This document shows positions 1 to 8,425 of a DNA stretch of 64,000 nt, one piece after another. Source of the stretch: Fusibacter ferrireducens. GTDB lineage: Bacteria > Bacillota > Clostridia > Peptostreptococcales > Acidaminobacteraceae. How positions within the stretch are numbered: position 1 is the first letter of the stretch; each line of letters begins with the position of its first letter. The notes below the pieces were generated by a model. That model saw only the letters and a list, made by a program, of their open reading frames with translations, was not told the origin of the DNA and did not search any database. Position numbers and translations under genes: made by a program. The stretch covers positions 62,001-126,000 of the forward strand of contig NZ_JADKNH010000011.1 of NCBI RefSeq assembly GCF_015352425.1. The letters are read 5' to 3'.

Positions 1-2
1 AC

Positions 3-389
3 CACATTGCATCCATAACAGATTATGCTTCAATTACGTCGTTGCCAAATGGACCTGCATATGTGGATGGCCTTTTAAATCTAAGAGGCGATATCATACC
101 TGTTGTCAATCTAAAAAAGAGATTTAAAATGACTGATACTGCTGCAAGGGATAAGCGTATTTTAATTGCGAGAAAAGAGGATGTGCTCATAGGATTTTTA
201 GTGGATGACGCTTCACAATCTATGGCTGTAGACGAGCAAGATATATTGCCACCGCCTAAAATTGCAATTAAAAAGGATAATGCTTACATTTCAGAAGTAT
301 GTATCCATGAAAATGAATTGATTATCGTTATAGATTTTGATAAAATTTTGACAGATGATGAAATTAGTGAAATATTGGAGATCAATTAG
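3..389 (+). CDS. cheW: CheW-like chemotaxis coupling protein (5' end outside window)
   Basis: The reading frame is open from the window edge, so the gene is cut at its 5' end; about 128 C-terminal residues remain of a family usually 140-160 residues long. The segment PNGPAYVDGLLNLRGDIIPV followed by NLKKRF is the typical CheW core, in which a loop and a beta strand dock onto receptors and the kinase CheA. A TTG at 42 could be read as a start, but the in-frame residues before it (ITDYASITSLP) continue the CheW fold, so it is not the real start. CheW links methyl-accepting receptors to CheA in the cytoplasmic array. The next gene is unrelated and a terminator follows, so this is probably the last gene of a chemotaxis operon lying upstream. 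Confidence 0.88.
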   Translation, partial: HIASITDYASITSLPNGPAYVDGLLNLRGDIIPVVNLKKRFKMTDTAARDKRILIARKEDVLIGFLVDDASQSMAVDEQDILPPPKIAIKKDNAYISEVCIHENELIIVIDFDKILTDDEISEILEIN

Positions 390-425
390 TTGACAATTGT
401 GAATTAAATAGGACCTATTTACTAA

Positions 426-458
426 AAAAGCTCACGTTGTGTATATGCGTGAGCTTTT
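426..458 (+). terminator. Rho-independent terminator after cheW
   Basis: An 11-bp perfect stem (AAAAGCTCACG paired with CGTGAGCTTTT) with an 11-nt loop, ending in T residues. It lies 37 bases after the cheW stop and before degS. Confidence 0.8.
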
Positions 459-501
459 ATGATATAATAATTATTAATTAAAACGTGGTGGAGTGTGTAT
501 T

Positions 502-1635
502 TTGAAGAATTTCATTGAAATAAAGGAATTGGATCAAATCATTAATAAAACAGCTGTGTCCATAGAAGATGGGAAAAAAGAAATCTTCGAAATATCTGAG
601 AAGACGAGACAGGACTATAATCACTACGAACAGGAACTTTTAAATATCAAGACCAAGTTAACTTTAATTGTCAACGAAATTGACAAGGTTGAGATTAAAG
701 CTAAAATGGCTAAAAATATGATTGCAACGATTAATGCTCACTTCGATGAATTTACGGAAAAAGACATCAAAGATGCTTATGAGTTGTCCCAAAAAGTTCA
801 GATTGAACTCTCTGTTAAAAGACAGGAAGAAAGAGAACTTCAGGAGCGTAAGATGGAATTGGACAGACTTTTGATTACGTCAAAGGATGTCATGAAACGT
901 TCCGAGGTGCTTGAGACAAAAGTAAGTGTTGCACTGGATTATTTGACCAATAGTATTTTTGAGCAAGTGGAAGATCATAAGCACAAAAAAGAAGTGAGTC
1001 TAAAAATTATAGAAGCTCAGGAAAATGAAAAAAAACGGATTTCTAGGGATATTCATGATGGTCCAGCTCAATCGTTGGCCAACATAATATTCAAAGCGGA
1101 ATACCTCTCTAAAATTATTGACGTGGCACCACATAAAGCTAAAAAAGAAATTTCAGAATTGCAAGAAGACATACGGAATACTCTGAAAGATATTCGAAAA
1201 ATAATATATGACCTCATGCCCATGTCGCTAGATGATTTAGGCCTTATCCCAACGCTCAACAAATTGATTTCTAATTTGTTGGAGGGTCATGCACTGCAAA
1301 TTGAAATGAAACTTAAAAATCGAATCCCTATAAATGATCCACTTATTAATCTCACTGTTTTTAGAGTGGTGCAAGAAAGTTTTAATAATATGGTTAAACA
1401 CTCAAAATGTAAAAATGCATTATTAATAATTGACTGTACTGAAAGACAAATTGAGGTAGAAATTATTGACGATGGTATTGGGTTTGATGCTCAGGAAATG
1501 CTTTTAAAACCTAGCGGTTATGGCCTATACAATATGAGAGAGAGGATCGAAATGCTTAACGGTACTTTTTCATTAAAGTCACAAATTGGTAAAGGCACCA
1601 AAATAAAAATTGTAATACCTAATAAAATATCTTGA
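502..1635 (+). CDS. degS: DegS-type sensor histidine kinase
   Basis: Cytoplasmic sensor kinase, partner of the DegU-type regulator that follows 25 bases later. The N-terminal half (residues 1-170) is a long charged coiled coil with no membrane segment, as in Bacillus DegS (385 residues there, 377 here). The HisKA_3 dimerisation box reads SRDIHDGPAQSL, with the phospho-accepting His near residue 185. The ATPase domain has an N-box around QESFNNMVKH and G-boxes IIDDGIGFD and GYGLYNMRER. A GTG at 493 is in frame, but the GGTGGAG ribosome site at 487-493 overlaps it; the TTG at 502 sits 8 bases after that site and is preferred. Input signal unknown. Confidence 0.88.
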   Translation: MKNFIEIKELDQIINKTAVSIEDGKKEIFEISEKTRQDYNHYEQELLNIKTKLTLIVNEIDKVEIKAKMAKNMIATINAHFDEFTEKDIKDAYELSQKVQIELSVKRQEERELQERKMELDRLLITSKDVMKRSEVLETKVSVALDYLTNSIFEQVEDHKHKKEVSLKIIEAQENEKKRISRDIHDGPAQSLANIIFKAEYLSKIIDVAPHKAKKEISELQEDIRNTLKDIRKIIYDLMPMSLDDLGLIPTLNKLISNLLEGHALQIEMKLKNRIPINDPLINLTVFRVVQESFNNMVKHSKCKNALLIIDCTERQIEVEIIDDGIGFDAQEMLLKPSGYGLYNMRERIEMLNGTFSLKSQIGKGTKIKIVIPNKIS

Positions 1636-1660
1636 TGAAAGATGAATTTGGAGGAAGTAA

Positions 1661-2311
1661 ATGAAACCGATAAAAGTTGCGATTGTGGACGACCATGCAC
1701 TGATTCGTGAAGGTATTAAGAAGTTGCTTGAGCTTGAGGAAAGTCTTGAAATTGTTTTTCTGGCTGGTGATGGTCAGGAAACCATTGAATTGTTGGAAGC
1801 GCATATGCCGGATGTTATTCTTTTGGATATCAATATGCCGAACTTAAACGGAATTGATACATTGCGCATTTTAAAAGATCAGTTCAGTGAGATTAAGGTC
1901 ATTATGCTTACCATTCATGAGGATGCACAGTATTTGATTGAGACAATCAATATAGGTGCTGAAGGATATGTGCTCAAAGATGCCGATGTTTCATCACTGG
2001 TAAAAGCAATTCATAAAGTCACACAAGGTGAACTTTACATTCATCCAACACTTTCAGGCATTTTGGTCAAAGAATACAAAAAGAAGGATAAGTCCATTGA
2101 TGAGATGATTGGCACGAATTTGACTAAGCGGGAATATGAAGTCATCAAATTAATTTCTCAAGGCTATAATAACAAAGAAATCGCAACGGAGTTATTTATC
2201 AGTGAAAAAACTGTAAAAAACCATGTCTCTAATATTTTTAAAAAGATAAAAGTAACTGATCGTACTCAGGCGGCACTTTATGCCATTAAACATAATATTA
2301 CAAAAATTTAA
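1661..2311 (+). CDS. degU: DegU-type response regulator (NarL/LuxR family)
   Basis: DNA-binding response regulator of 216 residues. The receiver domain (1-120) has the acidic pair in IVDDHALIREG, the phospho-accepting Asp56 in LLDINMPNLNG and the conserved Lys in YVLKDAD. The C-terminal LuxR-type helix-turn-helix (about 148-210) reads LTKREYEVIKLISQGYNNKE and then SEKTVKNHVSNIFKK. A GGAGGAA ribosome site precedes the ATG. It forms an operon with degS, so it is presumably phosphorylated by it. In Bacillus the pair controls exoprotease, motility and competence genes; the target set here cannot be read from the sequence. The neighbouring chemotaxis gene makes a motility link plausible but unproven. 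Confidence 0.9.
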   Translation: MKPIKVAIVDDHALIREGIKKLLELEESLEIVFLAGDGQETIELLEAHMPDVILLDINMPNLNGIDTLRILKDQFSEIKVIMLTIHEDAQYLIETINIGAEGYVLKDADVSSLVKAIHKVTQGELYIHPTLSGILVKEYKKKDKSIDEMIGTNLTKREYEVIKLISQGYNNKEIATELFISEKTVKNHVSNIFKKIKVTDRTQAALYAIKHNITKI

Positions 2312-2449
2312 TTCACTTGAACCTTAAATAATATTTCGATATCCTATATATAGAATGAAACTTTATGACGTGAAAAGGTGTGGTTTACCAATAGAACATC
2401 AATTCTATATGAAAACTAACTTGTAGTGTATGGTTGAAAGGGGATATTA

Positions 2450-3877
2450 ATGGAGAATAATACAAATTATGAAGCTTTATCTGAGACATTAACGCATAAA
2501 TTTCAAAATGCTTGGGAAGCGTTAGATGAAAATGAAACAAAGGCCTGTTTCGATCTCAGTGAAAAGTACAAACTTTTTTTAAATGCAGGAAAAACGGAGA
2601 GAGAAAGCGCTAAAGAAATTCTAAACCAAGCTGTGGAAGCTGGATATAAACCCATTGAAGATTTTATATCTGGAAAGGAAAGCTTGAAAGCGGGTTCAAA
2701 AGTATATGCGATGAATCGCGATAAAGCTATTGTGCTTTTTTTGATGGGTAAGAGTGCTTTAAAAGAGGGCATGAATATTGTGGGGGCACATATTGATGTG
2801 CCTAGATTGGATTTGAAACCGTTTCCTCTATATGAAAGCAGTGATTTGGCCTTCTTGAAGACACATTACTATGGAGGCGTAAAAAAATATCAATGGACAG
2901 CAACACCCCTTGCTTTGCATGGTGTTGTATTCAATCATAACAACGAGAAAATTGAAGTGGTCATTGGCGAAGAGGATACAGATCCTGTTCTAGCAATTAC
3001 AGATTTACTCCCTCATTTAGCAAAAGATCAGGTGAGCAAAACTTTATCAGAGGGTATTGACGGTGAAACGCTCAATGTGCTTATTGGACATATGCCTATA
3101 GGTGATAGCAAAACTAAAGATAAAGTAAAACTCAATATACTCAAGATTCTAGATGAAAAATATGGGATTAAGGAAGAAGATTTTTTATCCGCAGAGTTTG
3201 AGGTTGTACCTGCAGGTAAAGCCAAGGATTTGGGACTTGATAGAAGTATGATCTCTGCTTATGGGCATGATGATAGAGTCTGTTCGTATGTGGGGCTCGC
3301 AGCAATACTTGAGCTTTCAGATGTTGAGACAACTGCCTGTGCAATGTTCATGGACAAAGAAGAAGTTGGCAGTCAGGGCAACACGGGTTCTCAATCCAGA
3401 TTTTTTGAAAACATCGTCGCGGAACTCATAGCATTACAAGAGCCAAACTTCAATGATTTATATCTCAGAAGATGTATCTCGAATACCTCTGTTTTATCAG
3501 GGGATGTGGGGGCTGCTTTTGATCCCAACTATGCAAGTGCATATGAAAAAACCAATTCAGCTCATATTGGCAAAGGTGTGCAACTCGTTAAATATACAGG
3601 TGCTAGAGGAAAAGCAGGCTGCAATGATGCCAATGCTGAATTTTTAGGATCGGTTAGAAAACTTTTTAATGACAACAATATCGTTTGGCAAATTGGTGAA
3701 CTTGGAAAAGTGGATCAAGGTGGCGGCGGTACAATCGCTTACATTCTTGCCAATTCAAATGCAGAAGTGGTGGATTGTGGCGTTCCAGTTTTAAGTATGC
3801 ATGCCCCTTACGAAATCGTGAGCAAAGTGGATGTGTATATGACTTATAAAGCTTATAAATCGTTTTTAAACCGCTAA
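2450..3877 (+). CDS. M18-family aminopeptidase
   Basis: Cytosolic zinc aminopeptidase of 475 residues, the usual length for the bacterial M18 (aspartyl aminopeptidase/aminopeptidase 1) family, which removes N-terminal residues from peptides. Metal-binding landmarks are visible: the His-Asp box VGAHIDVPRLDLKP near residue 108, GHDDRVCSYVGLAA, the DKEEVGSQGNTGS segment carrying the catalytic and metal-binding acids, and a late SMHAPYE with the last His ligand. Start ATG at 2450 follows an AAAGGGG site. It stands alone between degU and a two-component operon. The exact residue preference cannot be inferred. Symbols such as apeA are used for relatives, but I leave the symbol empty. Confidence 0.9.
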   Translation: MENNTNYEALSETLTHKFQNAWEALDENETKACFDLSEKYKLFLNAGKTERESAKEILNQAVEAGYKPIEDFISGKESLKAGSKVYAMNRDKAIVLFLMGKSALKEGMNIVGAHIDVPRLDLKPFPLYESSDLAFLKTHYYGGVKKYQWTATPLALHGVVFNHNNEKIEVVIGEEDTDPVLAITDLLPHLAKDQVSKTLSEGIDGETLNVLIGHMPIGDSKTKDKVKLNILKILDEKYGIKEEDFLSAEFEVVPAGKAKDLGLDRSMISAYGHDDRVCSYVGLAAILELSDVETTACAMFMDKEEVGSQGNTGSQSRFFENIVAELIALQEPNFNDLYLRRCISNTSVLSGDVGAAFDPNYASAYEKTNSAHIGKGVQLVKYTGARGKAGCNDANAEFLGSVRKLFNDNNIVWQIGELGKVDQGGGGTIAYILANSNAEVVDCGVPVLSMHAPYEIVSKVDVYMTYKAYKSFLNR

Positions 3878-3974
3878 AATGAGCTGTAAATCTTTGAAAT
3901 GAGCAAGAGGCATAGATATCAATTTATAAAGATCATTGTGACAAAAACTGTTTACAACTGATTTACAAACAGCA

Positions 3975-4004
3975 TTGGAATAGTATTTTGAAATGTTGTA
4001 TAAT
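3975..4004 (+). promoter_or_regulatory. Candidate sigma-A promoter upstream of the OmpR-type operon
   Basis: TTGGAA at 3975-3980, an 18-base spacer and a perfect TATAAT at 3999-4004. A transcript would begin near 4011 and run straight into the hairpin at 4021-4051 before reaching the regulator gene at 4097. Confidence 0.5.
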
Positions 4005-4020
4005 ATAGAATAGGTATGTA

Positions 4021-4051
4021 AAAGAGCATTAGTCTAATGCTCTTTTTTTTT
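4021..4051 (+). terminator. Intrinsic terminator between the peptidase and the two-component operon
   Basis: A perfect 11-bp stem (AAAGAGCATTA / TAATGCTCTTT) with a 3-nt loop and a run of Ts. It may end the M18 peptidase transcript, or act as an attenuator in the leader of the following operon, because a good -10 box lies just upstream of it. Confidence 0.85.
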
Positions 4052-4096
4052 AAAACAACAAGATCTGCGAGGACGATCTAAATGGGAGGTCACTGT

Positions 4097-4783
4097 ATGA
4101 ATAAAAGAGTTTTTATTGTAGATGATGAAGAAAATATAAGAGAGCTGATCTCATTATATTTGGAAAAAGAGGGTTATGCAGTTGAGACGTATGGCTCTGG
4201 CGAAGCATGTCTTGAAGCCTTCAAATCCAATGCACCCGATTTGGTATTGCTTGACATCATGATGCCTGGCATCGACGGCTATGACACCTTAAAAGAAATC
4301 AGAAAGCTGGGCACAGTACCTGTTATTATGATTACTGCCAAGGAAGAGACCTTTGACAAGGTACTTGGCCTTGAACTCGGTGCAGATGATTATATCGTAA
4401 AACCATTTGATCCGAAGGAACTTACTGCCAGAGTAAAAGCCGTTATTAGGAGATTCCAAAACACAGATAAGACAGAGACGGAAGGCATTGTTTCAGTGCC
4501 TAATTTAACGATAAATATGGTGGATTATAATATCACTTACTTTGGCGAAACTTTAGAGTTGCCTCCAAAGGAAATTGAACTCTTAAACTATCTTGTAAAT
4601 CATCCAAACCGCGTGTTTACAAGAGAACAGCTTTTGGACCACATCTGGGGATACGATTTCTTCGGTGAGACGAGAACCGTGGATGTGCACATTAAGCGTC
4701 TCAGAGAAAAATTTGAAAAACCCAACAATGGTTGGGAAATCAAAACCGTTTGGGGTGTTGGTTATAAGTTTAAACTGGATTAA
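4097..4783 (+). CDS. OmpR/PhoB-family response regulator
   Basis: Transcriptional regulator of 228 residues. The receiver has FIVDDEENIREL, phospho-acceptor Asp53 in LLDIMMPGIDG, and the Lys of YIVKPFDPKEL. The C-terminal winged helix (about 130-228) shows LPPKEIELLNYLVNHPNRVF and TVDVHIKRLREKFE, typical OmpR DNA-binding elements. An upstream in-frame ATG at 4082 overlaps the GGGAGG ribosome site; the ATG at 4097, 7 bases after that site, is the likely start. The cognate histidine kinase follows 15 bases later. The downstream hsp20 and htrA genes suggest an envelope-stress role like CssRS, but this is inference from position only. Confidence 0.9.
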   Translation: MNKRVFIVDDEENIRELISLYLEKEGYAVETYGSGEACLEAFKSNAPDLVLLDIMMPGIDGYDTLKEIRKLGTVPVIMITAKEETFDKVLGLELGADDYIVKPFDPKELTARVKAVIRRFQNTDKTETEGIVSVPNLTINMVDYNITYFGETLELPPKEIELLNYLVNHPNRVFTREQLLDHIWGYDFFGETRTVDVHIKRLREKFEKPNNGWEIKTVWGVGYKFKLD

Positions 4784-4798
4784 AGGTGAGGTGTATTC

Positions 4799-6214
4799 AT
4801 GAAAACAATTTTTCATAAATTTGCCTTCATTTACATTTTAATCTTTTTGATTTCGTTTATATTGATTATTATTGGTGTGAGAAGTGTTTTGGACTATTAC
4901 TTTGTCAGTAACGAATCGACGCTCATTATAAAGAGAGCACATAACTTTGAGGAAATCGTTAACAGCAAGTATGTCAATAGTATCAGTTTAGACTTGTTGC
5001 AAGAACAGATTACGATTCTAGATGGTTATACAGGTGCGAACATATGGCTTTTTACTGAAGAAGGTGCATTCTACTCGACATCTGATTCAACTTATGACAT
5101 GCAGATGGGCAACTATCCCCATTTGGCAGAGGATATCAAAAATGTTTTTCAAGGACGAGAAACGAGTCGGGAAGTTTTATATAAGGGCATTTCACAAGAT
5201 AGCATTTTAAGAGTGGGATATCCCTTTCATGTGGGTGATAAGATTTATGCCATGTTTATCAATGTACCTATGCCAGAAATAGAGGATACGATATCAAAAG
5301 TATCTGTGATCATTTTTATTTCTCTATCCATTTCTGGGCTTCTAGCAGTGGCTCTGATCTTTATGATCACAAGAAGAATGGGTCATGAAATTAAGGTTAT
5401 TAATGATGCCGCAAAATATATTGCTCAAGGCAATTTTGAAAAGAAGATTATCATCAATAGAAAAGATGAACTCGGTGAACTCGCAGAGAGCTTTAACGCC
5501 ATGGCAAACGAGTTATACAAGCAAGAAAATACAAAACGGATGTTCATCTCCAGTTTATCCCACGATTTAAGAACGCCATTGACCACGATAAAGGGCTATA
5601 CGCACGGCATGCTGGATGGCACCATTGAGGCAGATAAGCAGGAAAGATATCTGAAGATTGTATCCAATGAAAGTGATCGCTTAATTAAAATGATCAACGA
5701 TTTACTCGATTTATCCAAAATGGAAAGTGGTGCTCTTGTACTGAATAAGACGGATTTTGATCTCAATGAGGTCATTGTCAACGTGTTGGACAGTTTTGAG
5801 CAAAAGATTATCGACAAGCGGATCAAATTGACCATAGACTTGACAAAAGAAAAAATATTGGCTCATGGCGATATGGCTTCAATTCAAAGAGTTGTTTATA
5901 ATCTGATGGATAATGCGACAAAATTCGTCAATTTGGACGGCAACATCAGTATTAGGACGGAGCTAAAAAACGATAAATTCTATGTGGGCATCAGCAATTC
6001 TGGGAATATATTAAGCCCTAAAGAGCTGAGCATGATATGGGATCGGTTTACGAAATTGGATAAATCAAGAGGTCTTGAAAAAAAATCATCCGGCTTGGGG
6101 CTTTCAATTGTCAAGGAGATTGTCAAAGCGCATAATGAAAAAATTGATGTATATAGCAATGAGGACGTGGGCGTTGCTTTCATCTTTACAGTTGCGTCTC
6201 AAATTTTCAAGTGA
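4799..6214 (+). CDS. Membrane sensor histidine kinase (HAMP-HisKA-HATPase)
   Basis: Membrane-bound sensor of 471 residues. Visible in order: a first membrane helix at about 7-30, an extracellular sensing region of about 130 residues, a second membrane helix at about 163-187, a HAMP linker (about 190-240), a HisKA box SSLSHDLRTPLTTIKGYTHG with phospho-accepting His255, and a HATPase domain with NLMDNATKF and SSGLGLSIVKEIV. It starts 15 bases after the partner regulator, with an AAAGGTGAG ribosome site. The extracellular part matches no ligand-binding family I recognise, so the stimulus is unknown. Confidence 0.9.
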   Translation: MKTIFHKFAFIYILIFLISFILIIIGVRSVLDYYFVSNESTLIIKRAHNFEEIVNSKYVNSISLDLLQEQITILDGYTGANIWLFTEEGAFYSTSDSTYDMQMGNYPHLAEDIKNVFQGRETSREVLYKGISQDSILRVGYPFHVGDKIYAMFINVPMPEIEDTISKVSVIIFISLSISGLLAVALIFMITRRMGHEIKVINDAAKYIAQGNFEKKIIINRKDELGELAESFNAMANELYKQENTKRMFISSLSHDLRTPLTTIKGYTHGMLDGTIEADKQERYLKIVSNESDRLIKMINDLLDLSKMESGALVLNKTDFDLNEVIVNVLDSFEQKIIDKRIKLTIDLTKEKILAHGDMASIQRVVYNLMDNATKFVNLDGNISIRTELKNDKFYVGISNSGNILSPKELSMIWDRFTKLDKSRGLEKKSSGLGLSIVKEIVKAHNEKIDVYSNEDVGVAFIFTVASQIFK

Positions 6215-6398
6215 ATAATTTCATAAAAAATGAATAAAATAAAAGTGTATTCAAGTGTATCTTTTAGAAAGTCCAACGCAGTTGGGCGTGACATATGTAA
6301 TAATTGATATCAATCCCAAAATTTTAATAAGTTTTCAATCTTGTTCACAAAAACTTAAAATTGATATTGTAATATATAACAGTGGGAGGTGTATAGAA

Positions 6399-6800
6399 TT
6401 GTTCAAGATTAATCCTGAAAAAAGACATAAGAATGCACTAGACCAGCTTTTTTATGATGTAATGGAAGAAAAAGTTAGTTGTGCCGTAAAAAAAGGTGAA
6501 AATGTGATCAATACTTTTGATGTGGACGTCAGTGAGTCAGAGCGAGGCTACATCATTGAAGCAGAATTACCGGGGTTCTCAATCGATCAAATCACCATTA
6601 TTTATGAAGATAATTACCTGAGTATTATTGCTCAGAAACAGGAAGCAAGTAAAAGTGATTTTATACGCCGAGAAAGAAGAAGTGGTTTGTTCAGACGCAA
6701 TTTTTTTGTTGAAGATGTTGAGAGAGAGAATATAAAAGCAACACTTAAGCATGGCGTTTTGACAATTGAACTTCCTAAAAACATGCATACAGTTTTTTAA
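6399..6800 (+). CDS. Small heat-shock protein (Hsp20/alpha-crystallin)
   Basis: ATP-independent holdase chaperone of 133 residues, cytosolic. The alpha-crystallin domain covers about 40-130: FDVDVSESERGYIIEAELPG at the start and LKHGVLTIELPK at the end, the conserved GVL motif. The reading frame is open much further upstream (to 6255), but that part resembles no Hsp20; the TTG at 6399, 9 bases after a GGGAGG site at 6384-6389, gives a normal-sized protein and is preferred. It lies 184 bases after the sensor kinase and 22 bases before htrA, so it may be cotranscribed with htrA. No CIRCE-type operator was seen. Confidence 0.85.
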   Translation: MFKINPEKRHKNALDQLFYDVMEEKVSCAVKKGENVINTFDVDVSESERGYIIEAELPGFSIDQITIIYEDNYLSIIAQKQEASKSDFIRRERRSGLFRRNFFVEDVERENIKATLKHGVLTIELPKNMHTVF

Positions 6801-6822
6801 ATTTTTAGTGAGGTGAAGATGA

Positions 6823-8304
6823 ATGAATGAAGAAAAAAGAGATCCTATTATTCAAGAGCCGAAGACGGACTCATCTAAGGACCAGGAAACACTGGAAAAC
6901 GCGTATGTTGAAACTGAGAGCAATACAGAGGTTGGTCAAGAAATTGAAGTTAATCCAGAAACAATTGTTCAAGAGCAAGTGTCAACAAGTGACATGACAC
7001 AAGGGCCAGTCGATGATTTTGAATCCAAAACAGCTGATGAAGGAGAACGCACAAGCAGTATTTTCGTTGGCGAAGATGACCCAAGAGTTGTCCCTATAAG
7101 CCAACAGGGTACCACAGAAAACGTAAGAGTTAAAAGCGGCCCTAAAGTCAAAAATGTAATTGCCGTGTTATTGGCAATTGTTTTGGTAGGTTCATCAACA
7201 TTTACGGTAGGTTACTACCAAGGTCAAATTCATCTTCAAGATGAAAAGATTAATGATCGAGTCAATGCAATTCTCGACAAAAATATCAATGACAAAGTCT
7301 ATAATTCTGTTGTTAAATATTTAGATGAACAAGGTAATCCAGTCACAGTTGGAGATGTTAACATTGCAAGCATTTATAAAAATGTGAGCAACTCAGTGGT
7401 GGGATTGACTAGTAAGCTCAAATATACGGATTGGTTTAATAATGAACGCTTTACAGAAGGCACAGGATCAGGTGTTATCGTCAAAGAAGAATCAGATCGC
7501 TATTATATTGTTACTAATTTCCATGTTGTTGACGGTGCTACAGAGGTTGTTGCTGAGATCGTAAGCGATCAAATCGTACCTGCTACTTTAATCGGATATG
7601 ATGAAGATACTGATTTAGCAGTTGTTTCTATAATGAAAAAAGATATTCCTGAGGCTTATAAAAACGTCATTAAACCGATTGCAATTGGCTCTTCTGGGAG
7701 CTTAAATGTCGGCGAACCTGCAATTGCTATTGGCAATCCACTCGGTTATAGCAATACCTTGACTTATGGCGTTGTGAGTGCTCTTGATCGAAAAGTGACA
7801 TCGGATCAATCCAATGAATACATCCAAACAGATGCAGCCATCAATCCAGGAAATTCTGGCGGAGCTCTGGTGAATAAAAAAGGTGAACTCATTGGGATCA
7901 ACACCTCAAAAATTGCAGAGACAAGCGTTGAGGGCATTGGTTTTGCCATCCCGACCGATACGATAATGCCAATTGTTGCAGAGCTTATTGAAAATGGCTA
8001 TATTTCAAAACCATATATAGGCATTGGCGGTATCAATATCGATGAAGATACTTCCAAGCTGTATGAAATACCAATTGGTGTACTGGTAAGATATATCTAT
8101 GAGGATTCGCCTGCACTTAAAGCAGGGTTAAAAGAAAAGGACGTAATTATTGGAATAGATGACCACAAAGTGTTCACTATGGACGACCTCACTTCTACGT
8201 TAAAAGAATATAACCCAGGAGATACTGTCACAATCAAAGTGATTAGAGATGGTAAAGACAAACTGGAAATTCCACTAGTTTTAGGTGATCGCAATAAGAA
8301 ATAG
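6823..8304 (+). CDS. htrA: HtrA/DegP-like membrane-anchored serine protease
   Basis: S1C-family protease of 493 residues. An acidic, low-complexity cytoplasmic N-terminus (1-105) precedes a single membrane anchor (about 110-130), so the enzyme faces the outside. The trypsin-like domain has the complete triad: His234 in TNFHVVDGA, Asp264 in DTDLAVV, Ser345 in NPGNSGGAL. A PDZ domain (about 400-485) follows, with AGLKEKDVIIGIDDHKV. It degrades or refolds misfolded exported proteins. The ATG at 6823 is chosen over one at 6819, which runs into a stop at once. Position behind a two-component system and hsp20 fits a protein-quality role. Confidence 0.92.
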   Translation: MNEEKRDPIIQEPKTDSSKDQETLENAYVETESNTEVGQEIEVNPETIVQEQVSTSDMTQGPVDDFESKTADEGERTSSIFVGEDDPRVVPISQQGTTENVRVKSGPKVKNVIAVLLAIVLVGSSTFTVGYYQGQIHLQDEKINDRVNAILDKNINDKVYNSVVKYLDEQGNPVTVGDVNIASIYKNVSNSVVGLTSKLKYTDWFNNERFTEGTGSGVIVKEESDRYYIVTNFHVVDGATEVVAEIVSDQIVPATLIGYDEDTDLAVVSIMKKDIPEAYKNVIKPIAIGSSGSLNVGEPAIAIGNPLGYSNTLTYGVVSALDRKVTSDQSNEYIQTDAAINPGNSGGALVNKKGELIGINTSKIAETSVEGIGFAIPTDTIMPIVAELIENGYISKPYIGIGGINIDEDTSKLYEIPIGVLVRYIYEDSPALKAGLKEKDVIIGIDDHKVFTMDDLTSTLKEYNPGDTVTIKVIRDGKDKLEIPLVLGDRNKK

Positions 8305-8340
8305 GGCAGGATAAAATACGAAAATCTGAAATTAGAGCCA

Positions 8341-8374
8341 AAAAAAGTGTATAATTTATTTATACACTTTTTTT
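8341..8374 (+). terminator. Terminator after htrA
   Basis: AAAGTGTATA pairs with TATACACTTT across a short AT loop and is followed by further Ts; 37 bases after the htrA stop. Confidence 0.85.
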
Positions 8375-8425
8375 ATGCCATTGGGTATTGAATAATAAAT
8401 TATAGCCAAAGGGAGGCGGTAAATA

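Noticed and set aside
4050-4080. Further copy of the 101-bp repeat
   Set aside because: Only AACAACAAGAT after a T-run is shared with the edge of the array; the remainder does not align.
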